Source: DATDFB01 sp035276475
GTDB taxonomy: Bacteria > Acidobacteriota > Thermoanaerobaculia > Gp7-AA8
Reading direction: 5' to 3'
Length of the DNA: 64,000 nucleotides
Assembly: GCA_035276475.1 (NCBI GenBank)
Contig: DATELQ010000151.1
Coordinates: 19,585 to 83,584, forward strand
Position numbers and translations under genes: made by a program
The notes under the pieces: generated by a model
Seen by the model: the letters and a program-made list of their open reading frames with translations, nothing else
Told to the model about the DNA's origin: nothing
Databases searched by the model: none
Part shown: piece by piece, positions 58,653-64,000 of the stretch
Layout: each line of letters opens with the position of its first letter
Position numbering within the stretch: the first letter of the stretch is position 1

Positions 58653-59572
58653 GTCCTATACCGCACGTCCAGCACCTTCCGCACGAGATCCTTCGCCGCC
58701 CCCGGCAGATTCTGCACGCCGGTCAGCACGTCGTTGAAGGCGTGGGACTCGCCACCGTGCTTGAAGCATTCGGCGCAGCGCGGGAGGTTGGTGAAGTCGC
58801 GCTTGTCGAAGGCGGTTTGCATCTCCTTCATGCGCGGGCCTTCGAGGATCTCGCGCAGCGACTGCGTTTTTAGGTCGCCCAAAATCTGCTCGCCGTGGGC
58901 GTCGTAGCAGCAGTGCGTGACGCGGCCGTCGGCAAAGATCACGACCCACGTGAAGAACGCGCCCTGCACGCAGCCGTAGAACTTTCCGTGCAGGTCCGTC
59001 TCTTCGTTGACGTCGAGCGCCTCGCACGTCTTCTCGATCACGCGGGCGTTCTTGTAGCGCTTGAGGTCGAAGAGCTTGCGGAAGTCGTCGACGGTCTCGT
59101 CGAGCGTCAGGCGCGAGCGCATCTTCTGGAGCTCGATGCGGATCGGGTGGCCGTTCGCCTGCGCGAGGAACTTGCGCGTCAGCTCGACGAGGCGGTCGAA
59201 GTCGCCGCCGGTGCGGAGCTGCGGGTAGACCTGCGGGTTGATCGAGTCGATGCAGATGCGCAGGCGCTTGAGCGGCGACGCCAGGAGCTTCGCGCCGACC
59301 TCCTCGGTCAGCACGAGCCCGTTCGTCGACACGCTCGCCTCGGGGAAGAGACGGATGGCGTCGTCGAGGCGGGCGTAGAGCAGCGGCTCCCCCATTTCGT
59401 GCAGCCACTTGAGGCGAAAGCCGTTGCCGTGGATCTCCTTCGCAGCGCGCTCGACGAGCGGCCAGGCCATGTCCTCGTACGGACGGCGCAGCACCGGCAG
59501 CGGGCACATGCCGCAGCGGAGGTTGCACTTCGACGTCAGCTCCAGGCCGACCTTGATCCTTCGCGGATTCAT
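58649..59572 (-). CDS. Radical SAM protein with SPASM-like C-terminus
   Basis: Iron-sulfur enzyme of 307 aa. The SAM-cluster motif is C16, C20, C23 (CNLRCGMC) in TSKCNLRCGMCPL. The C-terminal region VTHCCYDAHGEQILGDLKTQSLREILEG followed by RCAECFKHG is a SPASM/twitch-type auxiliary cluster site. The start at 59572 begins directly before the conserved strand (MNPRRIKVGLELTSK). It may modify a peptide, a nucleotide or a sugar. It sits between two glycosyltransferase-type genes and a second radical SAM gene and is coupled to both neighbours by 4-base overlaps. Confidence 0.9.
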   Translation of the reverse strand: MNPRRIKVGLELTSKCNLRCGMCPLPVLRRPYEDMAWPLVERAAKEIHGNGFRLKWLHEMGEPLLYARLDDAIRLFPEASVSTNGLVLTEEVGAKLLASPLKRLRICIDSINPQVYPQLRTGGDFDRLVELTRKFLAQANGHPIRIELQKMRSRLTLDETVDDFRKLFDLKRYKNARVIEKTCEALDVNEETDLHGKFYGCVQGAFFTWVVIFADGRVTHCCYDAHGEQILGDLKTQSLREILEGPRMKEMQTAFDKRDFTNLPRCAECFKHGGESHAFNDVLTGVQNLPGAAKDLVRKVLDVRYRT

Positions 59573-60660
59573 CCGGCCTCCACCAAGCGGGCAAAGAGGC
59601 GCCCGTATTCCTCCCACGAGTACCGCGCCGCGGCGGCGAGGGCGGCGCGCTCCATGGCGGCGCGGTCGCGGGCGGTGAAGAATTCGTCGACGGCGCGCGC
59701 CAATGCGGCGACGTTCTCCGAGGGGACGACGATGCCGTTGCGGCCGTCGACGATCTCGGGAAGGCCGCCGGCGTCGCTGGCGATCACCGGCCGGCCGAAG
59801 TGGAACGCGGTCAACGCCACGCCGCTCTGGGCCTCGATGCGGTACGGCGCGAGCACGACGTCCGAGGCGGCAAAGTACGTGGCAATCTCAGAGTCGGGGA
59901 TGAAGCGGAAATCGAACTTGACGCGCTCCGCGATGCCGAGCTCCTTCGCCATTTGCTCGACCTCGGAGGGCGACTGCCACCACAGCTCCCCCGCGACGAG
60001 CAGCACCGCGTCCGACTTCAGTGACGCCCACGCCTGCATCGCCAGATCGAGTCCCTTGAACGGCCGCACGTGCCCGAAAAACAAAGCGACGTCGCGCCCG
60101 GCCAGGCCGAGGCGCTCCTTCGCATCGTCGCGAGACGGCATCGCTCCCCCGAGCTCGTGCACCGGCAGAAATGTCTGCACGACCCGCCGCCCGCCCGAGC
60201 GCCGCCACCCCTCCGCCGCCTCGGTCGACGCATGCACGACGAGCGTGCGGCCGCGGCGCAGCACGAGGTCGGAGAGGAAGCGCTTCCACGCCGCCGGCTC
60301 CTTGTCGCCGATGTTGTGGCACTGCAGGATCACGTTCGTGTGCCGCGGCAAAAGCGCCAGGATCACGCGGTACGGCAGCGCCCACACCCAGATCCACCAG
60401 ACGAAAATCACCGCGTCATACTTGCGCAGGCGTACGCCCGCGCGGATCCACGTCAGCGGATTCAACACGTCGAGGAGGAACTCGGCGTCGAAGCGCGGCA
60501 GCGTCGGATCGATGTCCTCCCCGCCGGGATAAAAACGTTTCGGGTACTGGCGCTTGAACGAGATCACGTCGGCGCCGAGCTCCTGCGCCAGCCGCGTCGT
60601 GCAATAGGCGATGCCGGCGCGGAAGGGAAAGACCGGCCCGACGATGGCCACCCGCGTCAT
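59569..60660 (-). CDS. Glycosyltransferase family 4-like protein
   Basis: GT-B glycosyltransferase of 363 aa. The N-terminus MTRVAIVGPVFPFRAGIAYCTTRLAQEL is the usual acceptor-binding start. The donor-binding half holds ALFFGHVRPFKGLDLAMQAW and VVLAPYRIEAQSGVALTAFHFGRPVIASDAGGLPEIV, with the conserved Glu/Gly motif. It probably transfers a nucleotide-activated sugar to a lipid or polysaccharide. The start at 60660 overlaps the second radical SAM gene by ATGA. Longer reading frames upstream are antisense shadows and not coding. Confidence 0.9.
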   Translation of the reverse strand: MTRVAIVGPVFPFRAGIAYCTTRLAQELGADVISFKRQYPKRFYPGGEDIDPTLPRFDAEFLLDVLNPLTWIRAGVRLRKYDAVIFVWWIWVWALPYRVILALLPRHTNVILQCHNIGDKEPAAWKRFLSDLVLRRGRTLVVHASTEAAEGWRRSGGRRVVQTFLPVHELGGAMPSRDDAKERLGLAGRDVALFFGHVRPFKGLDLAMQAWASLKSDAVLLVAGELWWQSPSEVEQMAKELGIAERVKFDFRFIPDSEIATYFAASDVVLAPYRIEAQSGVALTAFHFGRPVIASDAGGLPEIVDGRNGIVVPSENVAALARAVDEFFTARDRAAMERAALAAAARYSWEEYGRLFARLVEAG

Positions 60661-61739
60661 GCGGCGGAGAGGAAGTTCACCACGGTCGAGGCGAAATATG
60701 CCCCCCAGGTCCGCCAGTCGAAGACGAGCGACGACGACATGAAGCAGGAGTGCGTGCAGTGGCACTCCTTGGCCCGGATCGCCGCGCGCTGGCGGTCGGC
60801 ATCCTCGCCGAACCACAACTTGGCGAAGTCGTAGCCGGTGTCGCGCACGTTGCCGACGGCGTCGCGCAGCTCGCACATCCGCACCTCGCCGCGCGCGTCG
60901 AGCACGCCGGAAATGAGGCCGGCGTGGCACGGCCGCACCTGCGTCTCCTGCTCGAGCACCGCGAGCTCCATGCGGCGCGTGTAGATCTTCACGAACTTGA
61001 GGAAGCTGTCGTAGTGCGCGTAGCCGTTCCAGTACGCCTCGAGCTTCGGCAGGAGCTCGCGGTAGCGCTGCGTCGAGATCGGCTGGATGTTCTTGTCGGG
61101 CTGATCGCCGCGGAGCATCTCGAACGAGTGGAACGACACGTCGGGAAAGTCGCGGCGGACGCCGGCGAAGAGCTCGTCCAAGTCGTCGGCGTTGTAGGTG
61201 CACAAGCACGTGTGCACGTTCACGGTGAGGTTCGGATAGCGGTCGCGCAGCGGCATCAGCAGCGCGTACGTCTTCTTGGCCTTCTCGTAGTTGCCGGGCA
61301 CGCCGCGGATCCAGTCGTGCTTCTCGCCGACGTGGTCGATGGAGAGGTTGACGACGATCTGCGTCGCGGGGCAGCGCTGCAGCGTCGACTCCGTGGCGCG
61401 GGCGATGAGGTCGCTGGCGATCGCGCCGGTGGGGATGGTGATCTGCTTGACGTGGTTCTGCGACGACAGCATCGCGCAGACGTCGGGAAGGTCGCGGCGC
61501 AGGAACGGCTCGCCGCCGCTCATGACCACGAAGAGCAGGTCGTCGAGCGACGCGAAGGTCTTCTGGATCTCGTCGAACGACAGCTCATGCTCCTTGTTCT
61601 TGCGGAGCTGTTCCCAGTTGAAGCAGGTGCGGCAGAAGGAGTTGCAGTCGTAGGTCAGCCCGAGAATCATGTAGACGGGCTTCATGCCCCGCTTGTCGAC
61701 GAGGTAACGCAGGTACTGGAGTTTGTCGGTGAACTTCAT
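60657..61739 (-). CDS. Radical SAM protein (second, HpnH/SPASM-like type)
   Basis: Radical SAM enzyme of 360 aa with the cluster motif C32, C36, C39 (CNSFCRTC). Following conserved segments are VVMSGGEPFLRRDLPDVCAML and QIVVNLSIDHVGEKHDWIRG. The C-terminal part has CHAGLISGVLDARGEVRMCELRD and AKECHCTHSCFM, a Cys-rich auxiliary cluster region. It differs clearly from the one at 58649-59572, so the operon has two different radical SAM enzymes. The reaction is unknown. It lies 33 bases after the small gene upstream and overlaps the glycosyltransferase by ATGA. Confidence 0.9.
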   Translation of the reverse strand: MKFTDKLQYLRYLVDKRGMKPVYMILGLTYDCNSFCRTCFNWEQLRKNKEHELSFDEIQKTFASLDDLLFVVMSGGEPFLRRDLPDVCAMLSSQNHVKQITIPTGAIASDLIARATESTLQRCPATQIVVNLSIDHVGEKHDWIRGVPGNYEKAKKTYALLMPLRDRYPNLTVNVHTCLCTYNADDLDELFAGVRRDFPDVSFHSFEMLRGDQPDKNIQPISTQRYRELLPKLEAYWNGYAHYDSFLKFVKIYTRRMELAVLEQETQVRPCHAGLISGVLDARGEVRMCELRDAVGNVRDTGYDFAKLWFGEDADRQRAAIRAKECHCTHSCFMSSSLVFDWRTWGAYFASTVVNFLSAA

Positions 61740-61772
61740 CGCGCGCCGTGGTGAACAGCGCGAATTATGCGG

Positions 61773-62084
61773 CTATGCCTTGGCCCGTTGCACGAATACG
61801 CTTCTGATCCGCTCCGCCGCCTCGGCGTCCGCCCCCGAGGCCACTTCCTCGGCGAAGACGCGCAGCTGCTCGCGCTCGACGTCGGGGAGCTCGCGCACGC
61901 GCCTGCGCAGGACGAGGCGGGCGAGCTCGAACTTCGTGTCGGGCAGGCGCACCAGTCCGTTCAGGTCGCCGAGGAGCTTGTCGAGCGGACGGTTCTCGAT
62001 GTTCTCCGCGAAGACTTCCATGTCGTGGAACGTCGTCGCCTGCGTGCCCTTCAGAACCAGCGTCGTGTTAAGGAGGTCGTTCAT
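61773..62084 (-). CDS. Small hypothetical protein in glycosyltransferase/radical SAM operon
   Basis: Soluble protein of 103 aa with no membrane segment and no recognised family. It starts MNDLLNTTLVLKGTQATTFHDMEVFAENI and has a charged helical tail (RRVRELPDVEREQLRVFAEEV). The start at 62084 overlaps the upstream glycosyltransferase stop by one base (TAATG), and the gene lies 33 bases before the radical SAM gene. If an operon product is a modified peptide, this is the only small protein that could be its precursor, but no leader-core pattern or Cys-rich tail is visible. Confidence 0.6.
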   Translation of the reverse strand: MNDLLNTTLVLKGTQATTFHDMEVFAENIENRPLDKLLGDLNGLVRLPDTKFELARLVLRRRVRELPDVEREQLRVFAEEVASGADAEAAERIRSVFVQRAKA

Positions 62085-63013
62085 TACCGCCGTCCCCGAT
62101 GCAATCGCGCGGCCATGGCGCCCCAAATAATCGCAACCAAATAGGTAACGTGATGCGCCGCGAAGGCGAACGGGATGAGCGGCCAATAGCGCCAAGGCAG
62201 CCGCGTGGCGCTCGCGCCGAGGATCAGCGTGCCGACGTAGTACGGGATCGCCAGAACCGGAAAGAAGAAGAACATCAGCGCCGCGCCGGCGAAGAAGCTC
62301 TTGATCTTCGGGTTCGCGCGGTACGACGGCTGCGTCATCATCTGCCCGGTTTTGACGCGGTAGCGCCAGCGCTGTGTCAGGTAGTCGCCGGGAAAGGCGC
62401 GGCGGCGGTGATGGACGCGGACGCCGGAGTGGTAGATGACGCGGCCGCGGGTCATGACGCGCTCGACGAGCGCGGTGTCTTCGCCGATGTAGCCGATGGC
62501 CTCGTCGAAGCCGTCGAAGGCGCTGCGGCGGACGAAGAGGTTGACCAGCGCCACGTCGTTGGGGTGCTCGATGGCAAAGACGCCGTCGCGGTCTTCGTGC
62601 GCGAGGACGCCGCTGCCGATCCAGCGCGTGGCCAGGAGGGTGTCGGAGAAGAGCTCGGGGACGGAGGAGTCGGCGGGCGCGGGATCGGGACCGCCGAGGG
62701 CGAGGACGTCGGGATGGGCGTCGAGGTAGGCGACGGCGGTGGCGAGCCAGCGCGGCTCGGCCGTGGCGTCGTCGTCGATGAAGGCCAGGATCTCGCCGGC
62801 GGCGACGGAAACTGCTCGATTTCTTCGAGTTGCCGGATTACGATTCGGCTCGACAACGTTACGGACGCCGGTCTCGGGCGGCAGCGACAGCGGCGCCGCA
62901 GAGACGGCGATCAACTCGAAATCGAAGGGCGCCTGCTGACGGAGCACCGAGTCAATGGCGCGCTCCGCGTCGCCGCCGAGGCGCTCCACCGGCATGATGA
63001 CCGAGACTTTCAC
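62084..63013 (-). CDS. Glycosyltransferase family 2 protein with C-terminal membrane segments
   Basis: GT-A glycosyltransferase of 309 aa. It begins MKVSVIMPVERLGGDAERAIDSVL. The metal-binding motif is in LAFIDDDATAEPRWL, the DDD of the GT2 nucleotide-sugar site. YIGEDTALVERVMTRGRVIYHSGVRVHHRRR follows. Two hydrophobic helices near the C-terminus (~235-285) anchor it in the membrane. The start is GTG at 63013, with no good ATG nearby except one six codons in. It is divergent from the dolichol-phosphate-type glycosyltransferase at 63017, with only three bases between the start codons. Confidence 0.88.
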   Translation of the reverse strand: MKVSVIMPVERLGGDAERAIDSVLRQQAPFDFELIAVSAAPLSLPPETGVRNVVEPNRNPATRRNRAVSVAAGEILAFIDDDATAEPRWLATAVAYLDAHPDVLALGGPDPAPADSSVPELFSDTLLATRWIGSGVLAHEDRDGVFAIEHPNDVALVNLFVRRSAFDGFDEAIGYIGEDTALVERVMTRGRVIYHSGVRVHHRRRAFPGDYLTQRWRYRVKTGQMMTQPSYRANPKIKSFFAGAALMFFFFPVLAIPYYVGTLILGASATRLPWRYWPLIPFAFAAHHVTYLVAIIWGAMAARLHRGRR

Positions 63014-63016
63014 TAC

Positions 63017-64000
63017 ATGAAGCTTATCGTTCAAATCCCTGCATACAACGAAGAAGCGACGATCGCGCAGACGCTGCGCGAGATCCCGAAGAAGATCGAC
63101 GGCGTGAGCGCGGTCGAGACGCTCGTCGTCGACGACGGCAGCAGCGACAAGACCGCCGACGCCGCTCGCAAGGCGGGAGCGAACCACGTCGTCACGCTGA
63201 AGTCGCACCGCGGCCTCTCCGCGGCGTTCCGCGCCGGCATCGACGCCGCGCTCCGCCTCGGCGCCGACATCATCGTCAACACCGACGCCGACAATCAGTA
63301 CGCCGCCGCCGACATCGCCAAGCTGATTGCGCCGATCGTGGCCGGCACCGCCGAGGTCGTGATCGGCGACCGCCAGGTGGCGACGTCGCCGCACATGTCG
63401 CCGATCAAGCGGACATTGCAGCGCCTCGGCTCGTGGACGGTTGGCCTGGCCTCGGGGCTGCGCGTCGGCGACGTCACCAGCGGCTTCCGCGCGTTCTCGC
63501 GCGAGGCGGCGATGCAGATCAACGTGTTCAACCCGTTCACGTACACGCTGGAGACGATCATCCAGTCGGGCGCGCGCAACCTTGGCGTGCAGTCGGTGCC
63601 GGTGCGGACAAACGCGACGACGCGCCCGTCTCGGCTCTACCGCGGCGTCGGCACGTACGTGCGGAAGTCGATGGCGACGATCTTCCGCATCTACACGCTG
63701 TACAAGCCGCTCAAGACGTTCTTTGCCATCGGCGCGCTGCTCCTGGCGCTCGGCACGATCCTCGGCGTGCGCTTCCTCTGGCACTTTGCCGAGGGCGACC
63801 GCTCCGGGCACATCCAGTCGCTGATTCTCGCGGCGGTGTTCCTGATCGTCGGCTTCCAGACGATCCTCATCGGCCTCGTCGCCGATTTGATCTCGGTGAA
63901 TCGCCGACTCAGCGAAGAGGTGCTGATCCGTCTCCGCCGCCTCGAGCCCCCCGCCGCCCGCCCGCGCGAGCAGCGCCCGCAACGCGAGCCGCAGCCGCGT
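63017..64000 (+). CDS. Polyprenyl-phosphate glycosyltransferase-like GT2 protein (partial, runs off window)
   Basis: The frame is open from the ATG to the window end with no stop, so at least 328 codons are present. It begins MKLIVQIPAYNEEATIAQTL, with VVDDGSSDKTAD and NTDADNQY, the GT-A/DPM1-type nucleotide-sugar motifs. SGFRAFSREA near 160 is the family's acceptor-side block. Two membrane helices (~235-258 and ~270-292) follow, as in ArnC/GtrB-type synthases that charge undecaprenyl phosphate with a sugar. The C-terminal tail is Pro/Arg-rich and continues beyond the window. It is divergent from the GT2 gene at 63013. Confidence 0.88.
   Translation, partial: MKLIVQIPAYNEEATIAQTLREIPKKIDGVSAVETLVVDDGSSDKTADAARKAGANHVVTLKSHRGLSAAFRAGIDAALRLGADIIVNTDADNQYAAADIAKLIAPIVAGTAEVVIGDRQVATSPHMSPIKRTLQRLGSWTVGLASGLRVGDVTSGFRAFSREAAMQINVFNPFTYTLETIIQSGARNLGVQSVPVRTNATTRPSRLYRGVGTYVRKSMATIFRIYTLYKPLKTFFAIGALLLALGTILGVRFLWHFAEGDRSGHIQSLILAAVFLIVGFQTILIGLVADLISVNRRLSEEVLIRLRRLEPPAARPREQRPQREPQPR

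Noticed and set aside
1..64000. tRNA, rRNA, prophage or insertion sequences
   Set aside because: None was recognised by eye. A covariance search would be needed to exclude a small RNA gene.

Overview
The window is a compact, GC-rich bacterial chromosome segment, most likely from an Acidobacteriota genome close to Thermoanaerobaculia. That placement is an inference. It rests on the GWxTD protein fused to an acidobacterial-type VWFA domain, on the many multiheme cytochromes c, and on the general gene content. Genes are packed with ATGA/GTGA overlaps. No rRNA, tRNA, prophage, insertion sequence or CRISPR array was recognised.

Layout. 51-5657: an S9 peptidase with a ZIP transporter, a CsgG-like protein, two lone response regulators and an FNT-type channel. 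5656-16347: one long plus-strand run. It starts with an AlkB-like dioxygenase and continues with a lanthanide-type PQQ alcohol dehydrogenase (xoxF), xoxJ, an XoxG-like cytochrome, a complete caa3-type oxidase (ctaC with fused cytochrome c, ctaD, ctaE, a small membrane subunit, ctaG), another cytochrome c and a YVTN beta-propeller. It reads as a self-contained chain from alcohol to O2. 16323-25275: a YncE/phosphatase fusion, a LigB-type dioxygenase, the GWxTD-VWFA protein, and a large KAP P-loop NTPase with Clp-N and degenerate protease-like domains. 25299-31533: a TetR regulator with a palindromic operator and a TolC/MFP/RND efflux operon. 31596-31896: seven exact 43-bp tandem repeats that form hairpins. 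31907-42930: a serine hydrolase, a zinc alcohol dehydrogenase, CheB and CheB-CheR-PAS proteins, an XRE regulator, a third lone receiver, a purine-type permease and a sialidase-like protein.

42876-57380 (minus strand) is the most striking part. Eight tightly coupled genes appear to encode a route for electrons from the cytoplasm outward. They are a DUF4388-FHA protein, a soluble FAD protein with two cNMP-binding domains and four Fe-S cysteine clusters, a diheme cytochrome b with HX13H pairs in two membrane helices, a membrane protein of the form FHA-TM-decaheme-TM-FHA, a GlcG-like protein, an outer-membrane barrel, a decaheme cytochrome with an LVIVD propeller, and a pentaheme cytochrome. The phosphothreonine-reading (FHA) and cyclic-nucleotide-reading modules built into the electron carriers suggest signal-gated respiration or extracellular electron transfer. 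I know of no description of this combination.

57416-64000: a DapB-like dehydrogenase, then a minus-strand operon of two radical SAM enzymes, two glycosyltransferases and two small proteins, and finally a polyprenyl-phosphate-type glycosyltransferase that runs off the window end. A 15-bp motif, TTGCAC-N3-A-Y-GCAA, precedes two of the lone response regulators and the serine hydrolase, and may mark a small regulon.
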